NCBI GenBank assembly: GCA_949126835.1
Contig: CASBPS010000124.1
Span: forward strand, 136,501-200,500
Length of the DNA stretch: 64,000 nucleotides
Origin: Anisus vortex
Taxonomy: Eukaryota > Mollusca > Gastropoda > Planorbidae
Direction of reading: 5' to 3'
Positions within the stretch are counted from its first letter, which is position 1, and the number at the start of each line of letters is the position of its first letter. The position numbers were made by a program, and so were the translations under genes. Positions 32,935 through 44,137 of the stretch are shown piece by piece. The notes beneath the pieces were generated by a model. The model did not search any database. It saw nothing but the letters and a program-made list of their open reading frames with translations, and was not told where the DNA came from.

Positions 32935-33158
32935 AATGATTACAAGTGATACGTGCAGAATAACATCTTGAAAATACATTGGCAAAATAACATACTTCCA
33001 CACGTCCCAATCACACTGCGACACGAGGTCAAGTGTCAAATTACACTCAGCCGTTCTTTTAATTAAATGATCGAATAGGCGTAAATGTCCTTCGTTGCGA
33101 TCTTTTATGCATGCATAATTGTTAAGACTTTTTAATGTCATGACTAAAGCCTTTTTTT
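32935..33158 (-). CDS. Weak exon candidate, minus strand, unknown product
   Basis: Within a 143-codon minus-strand frame (33228-32797), a 224-bp segment is bounded by an acceptor-like ACTTACTGAAAACAG and a donor-like ATT|GTAGGT. It encodes about 74 residues of ordinary composition, with NYACIKDRNEGHLRLFDHLI and SQCDWDVWKYVILPMYFQDV, and a hydrophobic C-terminal third. It lacks transposon motifs, but I do not recognise the family, no neighbouring exon is visible, and the acceptor lacks a convincing pyrimidine tract. It may be chance. Confidence 0.2.
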
Positions 33159-33239
33159 CTGTTTTCAGTAAGTAAAATCTAATAACTATATTATAGACGT
33201 ACCCGGAAGACGGGTGATAGATTGTCAACCACAGGGATA

Positions 33240-33665
33240 GTCCAAATTTTTTTTAAATAAAAAGACATGCTTGTTTGAAACCCGATTACAAGATCTATTT
33301 TAAATGTTTGTAGTAAAAAAAAATATATTTTTAAAGTTATTATAGCTTTCTATTCATTGTAGTTTATACTATTTTTATCTTTAGTTTTAGCATTAAGACT
33401 ACGTATTTTTTTTCCACGGGCAACGCCGGGTAATTTAGCTTTTTATTAACTAAAAAGACATGGCTATTTTTACCATTGTTTACAATATGTATTTTAAATT
33501 ACTTTCATAAATGTTTTAAGTAAATAATAATTATATATTTTTTACATTATTAGATATAGCCTAGATCTATATCTTTCTGTTCATTGTAGTTTATGAAATG
33601 TTTATGTATAGCTTATACATGCGTATATAACTTTTCCCCGGGCATCGCCGGGGGAATTTAGCTTA
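33240..33665 (+). mobile_element. Two tandem Helitron-like 3' ends
   Basis: Two related units of about 200 bp lie head to tail. Each has a CTTTCTATTCATTGTAGTTTA-like phrase and ends with a GC hairpin and AGCTT: CCACGGGCAACGCCGGG then TAATTTAGCTT near 33412-33443, and CCCCGGGCATCGCCGGGGG then AATTTAGCTT near 33635-33665. A short GC hairpin just before a CTRR-like end is the 3' signature of Helitrons. No Rep/helicase coding sequence is present. Confidence 0.5.
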
Positions 33666-33734
33666 TTAATTATAAATGTGTATGTATTTCACTATGTGTT
33701 TTCACATTTTTCACTTAATTAAAGTGCGTACACG

Positions 33735-33840
33735 TTTAAGACTGTTAATAGGTATTTAATGAGTCATTTAGCACAGCGTTATTGGCTGCTCTCGGAAAAA
33801 AAAACACGTAAGCTCTAAAAATAGAGCAAGCTGTCCATCT
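33735..33840. repeat. Interspersed repeat Z, copy 1
   Basis: GTCATTTAGCACAGCGTTATTGGCTGC, GGAAAAA and CTCTAAAAATAGA here match 53645-53720 closely. Class unknown; it is adjacent to the Helitron-like ends at this site. Confidence 0.6.
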
Positions 33841-34604
33841 TATTATATTCTTTAATTTAACACTGAGCAAGAAAAACGACTATATCTCACTACAAAAAAA
33901 AAAAAATGAATATTTCAACAGTAACCAACACTATAAAAAGTTTGAGTTTGAATTTGTTGTATTTCCGGCCTATCAACATCGAAGGTTATATAAGGCCTTT
34001 TGGTTAACGTTGTGGTCATGTTTTTCTTGAATCTATTTTATTGTTCTTATATCTTTAAATTCTGTAGAAGAGTTGGATGTCTAATATAGTTTATTACATA
34101 TTTTGGTCTAATTAGATGAAAAGTTCATGAAGGGTTCTACAGTAATAGTATTTACGTCAAATTTCACTAAATGTATTGCATTCCAAAAAAAATGTGTGAA
34201 ACTGTTTTATGACAGTGTAGAAAGCACACGTTTTAGGAGAAAGGAATGTGTTAGTTGTGTATGTCTTGTATGTAGTCTGCAGAGAGTAATTCGTCCTTTC
34301 GAATTAGCTAGGTTAATCATGCCAGGTTTATGAGTTTTCCACATACTGCAGTTTATTGCATCCGGTTTTCAAGAAGTTAGTCCTATTTTGACTTGTATGT
34401 CTAATTATTAATAAGATGGAACACTTGCTCTAGTTTTTAGAGCTTAGTTGTTTCGTTTTCCGTGCGCAGCTAGTAACGCGTGGTTCTACACCTGCCTAAA
34501 GACACCGCTGTATATAACTTTCGATTTTAATCATATTTTAGTTCTAATTTTACATATTGCAGACGATTTTTCTCTAAATGCATTATTCTGTAAGGGTTGA
34601 TGCC
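33841..34604. other. Unassigned AT-rich spacer
   Basis: No gene recognised; a 68-codon frame at 34127-34333 has no motif or splice support. Confidence 0.4.
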
Positions 34605-35110
34605 CTTGTTTTCCCCGTCCCTTCCATTGGTTCACCCGTGAACAAACGTTACGCACTGGACTAAAGAGCCGGAAGCCATTATAAGCTCGGTGACTGCTAG
34701 GGAGTATTTGTAATAATTAGCGTTATAATCAGGTGGACATCACCCACTTCGGTACTCTGCATCCATGGTGATCACCCACTTCTGTACTCTGTACCCAAGG
34801 GACTCGAAGCCGGCGAAGTGTGAAAACCACCGATACGCCGCTCACTTTAAGAGTACCCCGGTTGGCTAACGCATGGGGGACAGCCCCTGTTGCGCGTCCG
34901 AGAATCATTGCACGGCCGATAGGTTCCATGGACTCAATGGGAGGGGGGGGGAGAAGCAACGAGCGCAACGTCTCGTCTCAATCCCGCCCCGGCTCCTGGA
35001 TGACCCAGGAAAATAGTCTGGAATTTGTGCTACCCGGGCACTTCCCCCCTCCCTCAGATCCACCACTTTTCACCAAAACATACTGGACTTTAGAGCCGTG
35101 AGGCTCGTCC
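34605..35110 (+). repeat. Interspersed repeat X, copy 3
   Basis: It contains ACTGGACTAAAGAGCCGGAAGCC near 34655, a GTTGGCTAACGCATGGGGGACAG stretch near 34860, GGAATTTGTGCTACCCGG near 35019 and TGGACTTTAGAGCCGTGAGGCTCGTCCGG near 35086, matching the other X copies. Within it the phrase GATCACCCACTT is locally duplicated (34737-34800). Overlapping frames on both strands are by-products of its GC content. Confidence 0.6.
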
Positions 35111-35214
35111 GGCGATTTTCAGATAACTTAGATTAAATTTTGGACAATTTTTTTTTCACGTTTATTCGTAGAATGAACATATATAAATGTGTACATTTTG
35201 TAATAACTGCCTAA
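35111..35214. repeat. Spacer duplicated with repeat X
   Basis: TTTTCAGATAACTTAGATTA, CAATT..TTTTTTCACGT and CTGCCTAAATGTTATGGAT here recur at 35466-35573. Copies 3 and 4 of repeat X with their right flanks therefore form a tandem duplication of about 360 bp. Confidence 0.6.
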
Positions 35215-35485
35215 ATGTTATGGATGGCCCAGGCCTATAGAAGTTGTGCTACCCGGGCGACAGTACAGAGATACGAGCGAGCCACCACGATGATAATCCG
35301 AAGTGAATTCCGTAGGTAGAAGAGAAGAAGTGTAGTGGATGGTGTATCGGCGTGCCACGGGTTGGCTAGTCTCGGACAGGATATTGGTGTGTCTCCCTTC
35401 CACTTTCCGCTTCTTTCCTGACCGTGACTCACTGGACAAAAGAGCCACAAGGCTCATCCGGGTAGTTTTTAGATAACTTAGATTA
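35215..35485 (+). repeat. Interspersed repeat X, copy 4
   Basis: GTTGTGCTACCCGGGCGACAG, CGAGCGAGCCACCACGATGAT and CTGGACAAAAGAGCCACAAGGCTCATCCGG match the other copies. It is the second unit of the local tandem duplication. Confidence 0.6.
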
Positions 35486-35822
35486 TTTTCACAAATTGTC
35501 TTTTCACGTGTACTCGTACAATGAATATAATACATATTTGTACATTTTGTTATAACTGCCTAAAGGTTATGGATCATGTCTGCGCGTGCATGTTTATCAA
35601 CAGCACAACGTTAGGAGAACTTGAAAAAATGTAACATATCTAACACGTAACATTTGTTAAGACCCGCAAACCTTGGCTATAAGAGATAAGATAAGAATAA
35701 ATAGTTATTTAATGAATTATTAATTATTATAAAGTATCCCGTCGGACACAATTGCTCCACAGGGCCGATGAAGCAGCGTTCATCTGTTTCTTTTGCCACG
35801 GCATACTAGGTGATTGTGTGTC

Positions 35823-36009
35823 CAGTGGCGTAGCTAGGGGACGGGGGGGAGGGGTCCAAAATCATAAATCCCCCGGGCCCTACTTGAGGGGGGCCCCCAA
35901 AGGAGTGTCCAAATTGTTTTTTTCTCATGTCATAATGTCGAATGTCAAAATGCAGGGGCCCCTAAAGAGGCCAAGCCCCCCGGGCCCCCAATCCCTTGCA
36001 ACGGCACTG
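35823..36009. mobile_element. 187-bp hAT-type MITE
   Basis: The ends are imperfect inverted repeats, CAGTGGCGTAGCTAGGG on the left and CAGTGCCGTTGCAAGGG on the complement of the right end, flanked by an exact 8-bp direct repeat TGTGTGTC (35815-35822 and 36010-36017). The CAGTGGCGTAGCTAGG end and the 8-bp TSD are standard for non-autonomous hAT elements. The interior is GC-rich and non-coding. Confidence 0.9.
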
Positions 36010-36244
36010 TGTGTGTCCAGCACTATGCACAGCCGCCTTTACTTTACCACTGAAAAAAAATCCTAGCCTGCCGAACGCGCTGTCGCAAGCAGTTATTGTA
36101 ATTAATATTGTAATATGTAGCTTTATTTGTCTACAGCGTAAAGTGGGAAGAAGTATGCTGACGTAAAAAATGTTAAATTAGCAAAAAGTTAGGAATACAA
36201 ATTATGTACATTGGTGAGAGCTGATCTACGTCACAAAAAAAGAT

Positions 36245-36650
36245 TAAGAATAAGATAAGATTTTCTTTATTGATCCAGAATTGCAAATGTAGCTTGATTC
36301 CATTGATATCAATTAAAACAAAAGAAAAATATTCTATACATAAGCACAACTATCCGGACCAGATAACCCGCACACACACACACCCACCCTCTTACACATA
36401 CGCACACCCTAGTCATATCTAAATCTGCGAAACACGAACATAATGTTATGAATAAAATTAGAAACATTATCATCATTCTGATCCAGCAGCCATCTGGGCA
36501 CTTGCCATTTGTCCTGAGGCTATTGTGAAGAAATTGCATACTTTTTGTAGCTGTTGGTAGTTTGAATATAGAGTGTTTATCTATTAAAAGGAAAACAATA
36601 AGTAGTGAACTATACATTTTTATATCTAATACAACCCAACAAAACACCAC
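36245..36650 (-). mobile_element. LINE 3' terminal fragment
   Basis: Read on the minus strand, this ends AATAAAGAAAATCTTATCTTATTC, a simple TCTTA-type tail common at the 3' end of CR1/Rex-like LINEs. The 113-codon frame at 36650-36309 has no catalytic motif. A plus-strand tail of similar kind (GAGATAAGATAAGAATAA) lies at 35690-35706. Confidence 0.45.
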
Positions 36651-36879
36651 GTGACAATCATCATAAAAAATACAATGTGGAATGTTTATGTAATTTATTA
36701 TCTGTTGTTAATAGACTTGTGTGTAGTTGTTTTTAGTGTGTTTTTTTTTCTTATTCTTGATCGCAACGGTCGTCGGGGGGGGGGCGGAGTAACTAAACTA
36801 AATCAGTCCATTCAGTGAGCTTGATACAGTTGGTGGCGCCCATCTCCTCTCCAAGTCGGGCGGTGGATTTTTTGTTTTT

Positions 36880-36950
36880 AATTTTTGATCATCTGCACCG
36901 TGGATCGAACCTATGTTGTCGGCTTGTATGACTAGCTCACTGTCGACACA
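36880..36950 (-). repeat. tRNA-headed SINE-like fragment
   Basis: On the minus strand GTGAGCTAGTCATA (A box-like) is followed about 20 bases later by GGTTCGATCC (exact B box). The anticodon arm does not fold as a real tRNA and no CCA or terminator follows. Confidence 0.5.
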
Positions 36951-37125
36951 ATCACAAACTTCTGTCCATGACGTATAGATAGAAAGTAGAACACTTTATG
37001 CTTAGATAGGATACACATACTTCTGTCCATGACGTATAAATAGAAAGTAGAACACTTTAAGCTTAGATAGGATACACATACTTCTGTCCATGACGTATAA
37101 ATAGAAAGTAGAACACTTTAAGCGC
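36949..37125. repeat. S62 satellite, copy cluster 2
   Basis: Nearly three copies of a 61-62-bp unit, TAGAAAGTAGAACACTTTA, GCTTAGATAGGATACACATA and CTTCTGTCCATGACGTATA, clearly related to the array at 29205-29810. These copies are more alike to each other than to those at 29 kb. Confidence 0.85.
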
Positions 37126-37189
37126 GGAGAGATTACAGAAAAAGAAACATTGGCCCTCGACACATATAGGTGGAAAGATAGAGATGTCT

Positions 37190-37570
37190 CTATATTATTA
37201 ATCCATATGCACCCTGGAGTTTTAGAGAGCTATAGCTGTTGCCTGCATAAGTTTTAGAAATTATCTTGACGCACTCAACAGCAGTGTCTAATCAGATTGT
37301 CAAGATTATAACGTGGCGCTCATCCCTTATTTAATGCAGCTGTAAAACGTATTACAATAATTTCCAATTGTTTATGTACATAAAAATATAGCAAAATTAT
37401 GAATCTATATGAGGCATCCTGCAGTTTAAGAGAGTTATCGCTGTCTATGTCTCAGAAATTATGTTGACGCACTCAACCTCAGCCTCTAATTAGATTGTAA
37501 AGATTATAACAGAGCGCTCACCCCTTATTTGATACAGCTGTTAAACGTATTAAAATAATTTCACTTATTT
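37190..37570. repeat. Tandem duplication of about 200 bp
   Basis: GTTTTAGAGAGCTATAGCTGT, TTGACGCACTCAAC, TCTAATCAGATTGT, AAGATTATAAC, GCGCTCATCCCTTATTTAATG and CAGCTGTAAAACGTATTA at 37205-37360 recur with substitutions at 37425-37560. No coding frame is kept across the two copies. Confidence 0.8.
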
Positions 37571-37799
37571 ATGTAGAACAATGCATCTCATTCTGTACTT
37601 GGTTCTATAAAAATTGTGAAAGTTATCAACTTGTTTAACCCATCGCTCCAACTGCTACTGATTGTATCTAAAGGAAAATGAAAACAGGTTTGTAAAAAAA
37701 TGTTTTAGTTTTCAGTCACAAAGCAAGTGTTTGGCTTTGCAAGTTGTTATTTAAGAGCTAAACTTATTACTTCTTCACCATAAAAGATTTGCGATCCAG

Positions 37800-37930
37800 C
37801 TGTTAGTTCATCAGGCTGTTAACAAATTCGGCCTCCGGTTCTAGCAGCCCCTGCGCCGACCAATCTCTGGGATAGAACCCACGACGTGTTGGTTGACAGT
37901 CCGGTGATCTAACCAGCCGGCCTCTCTATC
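37800..37930 (-). repeat. tRNA-Asp-like SINE head
   Basis: The minus strand reads GCTGGTTAGATCACCGG (A box region), an anticodon-like loop CTGTCAA (anticodon GTC, Asp) and GGGTTCTATCCC (B box), and the ends of this segment can pair partly (GCCGGCT with GGTCGGC). Mismatches in the T and anticodon arms and extra 3' sequence make a functional tRNA unlikely; a SINE or tRNA pseudogene is the better call. Confidence 0.55.
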
Positions 37931-38121
37931 CATGTAGTCTTGATGTTTGCTTAGTGTTTTAAATGATGTCAAATTTTCTTTTTTTTTCTGATTGTTCGGG
38001 CAACCCATTTCATGCGCGGATGTCACTCAGAAACAAAGACATTTTATAATTGCATTGGTTCTTGCATAAAATAGTAAAACAAAAGTATTTGTCCTTATGT
38101 TTATTTGAGCATTATAATAGA

Positions 38122-40159
38122 CAAGCCGATATGTGCCCGATTCTTTGAACGGGCTTTTTTTTAGAATATGCTTGACACATTATAGTTTTTTAGTTTTGTT
38201 TTTGCAACATAAATAAAGTAGTATTTTTTGTGGTCAGTATTTATTTTTGTTTTGCACACTTTATTCTACACCAATTCAATATACAACTAAAAAGGAAAAA
38301 CTAGTAATTTTTTTTTATTTCTTGCTCAAAGTATGACCACTATGATCGAATTTTGTGAGATATTTGGGTAATTAAACTCTTTCTGTAAAACAGAACTCAC
38401 ATGTCATTTAAAAAATACTATTAATTCAAAAATGATTGTTTGATATATTTTTTTGCTACAACATTAGTCGTAGATCAATATTTATTTATTTTGTTGTTTT
38501 TTTTTTGTTTTTGTTAGTGTTATTTGCTATTTATTTATTGTTGCTTTGGAAGCAAACTTAGAATTAAATTTTAAATTCAACAGGAAAAACAATAACAACT
38601 GAAACCGATATGAATCATAGTTTATACAACGTATACGACATGAATTAAAACTTTAAAAAGTTGGTCCGGCAAATTCAAACATTGCCCGGCAATATAAAAA
38701 TTTCCCGCTACATAGTTTATAAGACGTATACGATACAAATTAAAACTTTAAAACGTTGAGCTCGACAATTTAAACATTGCCTGGCAATTGAAAAATTTCC
38801 CGCTACAAAGTTTATAAGACGTATACACAGAATAGGTATAGAACAGAATGCACAATCTCTATATACGCAGTCACTGAAAGTTACCATTTTCCGCAATGCA
38901 GCGGTCGATAGAGACGCTACTATAATAAACTGAGAAATGATATCTACGTCTGCCATAAATATATACAATATATATAGGGCCTACATTATCTTTCATTATA
39001 GGCTTACTTTTATATAAATTTGACTTAATTACCCATTTTGTTTTCAACATTATAGGATTAGGCCAATATGATGTAAAAATATTTATTACCCGGTACTGAT
39101 TTGAAAAAAAATGGCTTAGACGTAGCTCGGTACCGGTAACTAAATTGCTGCGGCTACCGGTACATAAATATATATACTTTTTAAACCAAAATAAACTTTT
39201 AAAATTATGAAAGGAAATAGGCATATAATTCATAATGAGTTAATATGAGGTTGTTGATGCTGTTGTTTATCCTTTATGGAGTCAGGAAAGCCATGCAGTT
39301 TGACATGCTCTTTTTTACGATAATCAGTCGTTTTCGCATCATTGTTGTAGTTTATTACACAACCGTTTATGCACATTTTGCCTGAAATATTAGCTTTGGG
39401 TGTTCGAACTTGTAGATTTGAAGAAAAGGACGTTGTAGGCTAAATAAGCATAAATATTGAGTGTAACCAGGACCGCTGCGTTTAAATAGGCTTAGTATGG
39501 CGTCGGTATTACTGCCCAAAACAGAAATAAAATGCGATTGCGCATTCTGTTTTATACCTATTCTGTGGACATATACAGCACGAATAGAAACGTGAAGGAA
39601 TTTTGTATTTGCCAGATACAACGTAAGATACCCATTCAAACCATTAATCATTACCCATTATAACAATTTAAAAATATCCCGCTATAAATTACGACGCAAA
39701 TTAAAACGTGAATATATTTTGTTCTATTCATTCATAAAGTACATTAGCAAAGGTTGAAGCAAAGTTAATTTTAAATGAATACGCAAAATTTGATGACGTC
39801 ATAACGAAAAGCCGGCTAGCTATCTCTGCGCAAACTTTGATGACGTCATCCTGAAAAAAATCTCAACGCCATCCTTTTTTTTTATTTTTTTAGCGCGATC
39901 GATCGAAAAACTATAAAAAGTTGGAACGGCAAATTCAACATGAACCCAAAATATGTCGTTTTATTCGCGTTTTTTAACCAAACTGACCACTGCGGTCATT
40001 TTATTTTTTTTAAAACCTTGACAGTGTTCACCGCCGTAACGCAAAGAATATTTGTAGCAAATTTCACGTTTTTATGTCCAGTATTTAAAAAGATTATGCG
40101 GTATGTACATACCCACATATATACATACATACATACATACATACATATTCCTTTTGAGA
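38122..40159 (-). mobile_element. Helitron-like unit 1
   Basis: 3' hairpin at 38135-38154 (GCCCGATTCTTTGAACGGGC on the plus strand), terminal CTTG complement at 38122-38125, 5' TCTC complement at 40156-40159. Closely matches unit 4 over its length. Contains two TGACGTCA sites (39794, 39841) and the palindrome at 40100-40113, with a CATA tetranucleotide run beside it. Confidence 0.7.
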
Positions 40160-40175
40160 TGTATATATATATATA

Positions 40176-41792
40176 CTAGCCGTTATGTGCCCGGTCCTCC
40201 GAACCGGCTAAAAGTTATGTTTACATACACTCTAACTACTCAGGCAGTTATAATGAGATTGCCCGCATGACCTACGACACGAATTTAAACGTGAGGTAAT
40301 TTTTTATTTGCCCGCTACAACATGAATTACCCGTTAAAATCATTACTCATCACCCATTATAACAATTACAAAATTGCCCGCTATAAATTACGACGCAAAT
40401 TAAAACATGAATATATTTTGTTCTATTCATTGATTAAGAACATTCGACAGTACTTTTATTTATTTTTTATGATTGTTTGATATGATTTTTTAACGACAAA
40501 CATTAAGTCGCAGACCTATGTTGTGTTGTTTTTGTTTATTTGCTATTTATTTATTTATTGTTGCTTTGGAAGCAAACTTAGAATTAAATTTTCTATTCAA
40601 CATGTAAAACAATAACAAATGAAACCCATATGAAATAATGTTTATAAAACGTATACGACACGAATTAAAACTTTAAAAAGTCAGTTCCGGCAATTTGAAC
40701 ATTGCCCGGCAAATTAAACATTGCCCGGTAATATAAACATTGCCCGGTAATTTAAACATTGCCCGGTAATTTAAACATTGCCCGGTATTATAATAATTGC
40801 CCGGTAATTTAAACATTGCCCTGTAATTTAAACATTGCCCGGTAATTTAAACATTGCCCGGTAATTTAAACATTTCCCGGTAATTTAAACATTGCCCGGT
40901 ATTATAAACATTGCCCGGTAATTTAAACATTGCCCGGTAATTTAAACAATGGCCGTTACCAAGGCGATAAGCCTAAAGGTGCCCAGTTCTCGGAACTGGA
41001 TAAAATAACCCATGGAGTTATAAACAATAGTCTTAAGCGGGGATAAAGTATTTTCTGGTAACTGAAACCATTTAAATATTGCATTCTACAAATTACGACG
41101 CAAATTAAAACAAAACTTCTTAAACGCATAAATACGCAAAATTTGATGACGCCATATAATTATAAGCTTAAATATAGAGTGTAACAAGGACCACTGCGTT
41201 TAAATAAGCTTACTAAGGCGTCGGTATTACTTCCCGAAACAGAAAAAAAAATACTATATCTATTTGCTTTTGTCCTATGTTTGTAAAGTTTTAAATTATT
41301 AATTAGCTTTAAGTCATGTATTCACAGTGTAAAGTATTAAAGTAGTGATAGATTAAGAAAATCAACTACAGTATTGGTAGTGTAAAGACAATTTAAACAT
41401 GAAGAAAATTTGTTCCCGTCATTGAGTTGAAATAATAAAATCCATGCACATAGTTTGATGACGTCAATTTAAACATGAATGAAAAATGTTTCTTCATTGC
41501 TATAAAATCCATGCGCAAAGATTGATGACGTCATAAAAATAATCTCAGCGCATCCTTTTTTTTCTAACTTTGTGACGAAAAACTATAAAAAGTTGTACTG
41601 GCAAAGACAATGTGAATCAAAAGTTGTGTTTTTTTCGCGTTTTTTGACCAAACTGACCACTGCGGTCATTTTAATTTTTTTTTAAACCTTGACAGTGTTC
41701 ACCGCCGTAACGCAAAGAATATTTGTAGCAAATTTCACGTTTTTATGTCCAGTATTTAAAAAGATTATGCGGTATGTACATACCCACATATA

Positions 41793-41823
<31 letters not shown>

Positions 41824-41834
41824 TCCTTTTGAGA
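40176..41834 (-). mobile_element. Helitron-like unit 2
   Basis: The terminus reads CTAG (complement at 40176-40179), the one unit with the canonical CTRR end; hairpin at 40190-40209. It includes a 19-bp array (40688-40950) and the palindrome at 41771-41784 with a CATA run. TGACGTCA occurs near 41458 and 41525. Confidence 0.7.
40688..40950. repeat. 19-bp minisatellite in unit 2
   Basis: About 14 copies of ATTGCCCGGTAATTTAAAC with small changes (for example CCCGGTATTATAA). A shorter array of the same unit is at 46735-46902. Confidence 0.95.
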
Positions 41835-41846
41835 TTTATATATATA

Positions 41847-44070
41847 CAAGCCGTTATGTGCCCGGTCCTCCGAACCGGCTAAACGTTATGTTTACATACA
41901 CTCTAACTACTCAGGCAGTTATAATGAGATTGCCCGCATGACCTACGACACGAATTTAAACGTGAGGTAATTTTTTATTTGCCCGCTACAACATGAATTA
42001 CCCGTTAAAATCATTACTCATCACCCATTATAACAATTACAAAATTGCCCGCTATAAATTACGACGCAAATTAAAACATGAATATATTTTGTTCTATTCA
42101 TTGATTAAGAACATTCGACAGTACTTTTATTTTTTTTTAATGATTGTTTGATATATTTTTTTTACGACAAACATTAAGTCGCAGACCTATGTTGTGTTGT
42201 TTTTGTTATTTACTATTTATTTATTTATTGTAGCTTTGGAAGCAAACTTATAATTAAATTTTCTATTTAACATGTAAAACAATAACAAATGAAACCCAGA
42301 AGAAACAAAGAAGAAATATTTTTTTTGTTACATTGTGTTCAATGTAATCGCATAATGATCTTTTACATACACTTTACATATCCATGGAGTTATAATGAGA
42401 TTGCCCGCTACACAGTTAATATATAAGGCAATTAAAGGTAATTTTTTATTTGCCCGCTACAACATGAATTACCCGTTAAAATCATTACTCATCACCCATT
42501 ATAACAATTACAAAATGGCCCGCTATAAATTACGACGCAAATTAAAACATGAATATATTTTGTTCTATTCATTGATTAAGAACATTCGACAGTACTTTTA
42601 TTTTTTTTTAATGATTGTTTGATATATTTTTTTTACGACAAACATTAAGTCGCAGACCTATGTTGTGTTGTTTTTGTTATTTACTATTTATTTATTTATT
42701 GTAGCTTTGGAAGCAAACTTATAATTAAATTTTCTATTTAACATGTAAAACAATAACAAATGAAACCCATAAGAAACAAAGAAGAAATATTTTTTTTGTT
42801 ACATTGTGTTCAATGTAATCGCATAATGATCTTTACATACACTTTACATATCCATGGAGTTATAATGAGATTGCCCGCTACACAGTTAATATATAAGGCA
42901 ATTAAAGGTAATTTTTTATTTGCCCGCTACAACATGAATTACCCGTTAAAATCATTACTCATCACCCATTATAACAATTACAAAATTGCCCGCTATAAAT
43001 TACGACGCAAATTAAAACATGAATATATTTTGTTCTATTCATTGATAAAGAACATTCGACAGTACTTTTTTTTTAAATGATTGTTTGATATATTTTTTTA
43101 CGACAAACATTAAGTCGCAGACCTATGTTGTGTTGTTTTTGTTTATTTGCTGTTTATTTATTTATTGTTGCTTTGGAAGCAAACTTAGAATTATTTTTTC
43201 TATTCAACATGTAAAACAATAACAAATGAAACCAATAAGAAACAAAGAAGAAACTTTAAAAAAAAAAATTGTGTTCAATTTAATCGCATAATGATATTTT
43301 ACATACACTTTATCTACCCATGGAGTTATAATGAGATTGCCCGCTACACAGTTAATATATACGGCAATTAATAAAACCATGCCCGTTAAAAAGTTTATCG
43401 ATGTATACGTCACAAATTTAAATGTGAATGACATTTTGTACGCCCGCTACAACCGAAACGAACTGAAACGTGAAATATTTCCCGCTAGAAACGAATTGAG
43501 TGAAATATTTCCCGCTATAAAGATTTTAATGCGTATACGCCCGCTTCAAACGAATTGAAAAAGCTAAAAGTTATGTTTACATACACTCTTACTACTCAAG
43601 CAGTTATAATGAGATTGCACGCAACAACTACAAAGTTTATATTTCGTATACGACACGAATTAAAACGTGAATATATTTTGTTCTATTCATTCATAAAATA
43701 CATTAGCAAACATTGAAGCAAAGTTAATTTTAAATGAATACGCAAAATTTGATGACGTCATTACGAAAAGCCGGCTATCTATCTCTGCGCAAACTTTGAT
43801 GACGTCATCCTAAAAAAAATCTCAACGCCATCCTTTTTTTAATTTTTTTAGCGCGATCGATCGAAAAACTATAAAAAGTTGGAACGGCAAATTCAACATG
43901 AACCCAAAATATGTTGTTTTATTCGCGTTTTTTGACCAAACTGACCACTGCGGTCATTTAAATTTTTTTAAAACCTTGACAGTGTTCACCGCCGTAACGC
44001 AAAGAATATTTGTAGCAAATTTCACGTTTTTATGTCCAGTATTTAAAAAGATTATGCGGTATGTACATAC

Positions 44071-44109
<39 letters not shown>

Positions 44110-44125
44110 CATATTCCTTTTGAGA
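41847..44125 (-). mobile_element. Helitron-like unit 3
   Basis: Hairpin at 41860-41879, end at 41847-41850 (CTTG), 5' TCTC at 44122-44125. It contains a triplicated 470-bp block. Next to the palindrome (44058-44071) the tetranucleotide run is CCAG, not CATA. Confidence 0.7.
41930..43330. repeat. 470-bp block present three times in unit 3
   Basis: The phrase GCCCGCTACAACATGAATTA starts at 41981, 42452 and 42922, spaced 471 and 470 bases. Intervening sequence, including ACATTAAGTCGCAGACCTATG and GCTTTGGAAGCAAACTTA, is nearly identical between copies, so the amplification is recent. A single related copy is in unit 2 (near 40310). Confidence 0.9.
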
Positions 44126-44137
44126 TTTATATATATA

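Noticed and set aside
34729..35101. Overlapping frames on both strands at 34.7-35.1 kb as genes
   Set aside because: They lie in repeat X, where GC content lowers stop frequency; no motif or conservation of frame between X copies.
35752..36066. 104-codon plus-strand Gly/Pro-rich frame
   Set aside because: Most of it is the GC-rich interior of the hAT MITE with its TIRs.
37845..37925. Functional tRNA-Asp gene
   Set aside because: A and B boxes and a GTC loop are present, but stem mismatches and lack of a clean terminator favour a SINE head or pseudogene.
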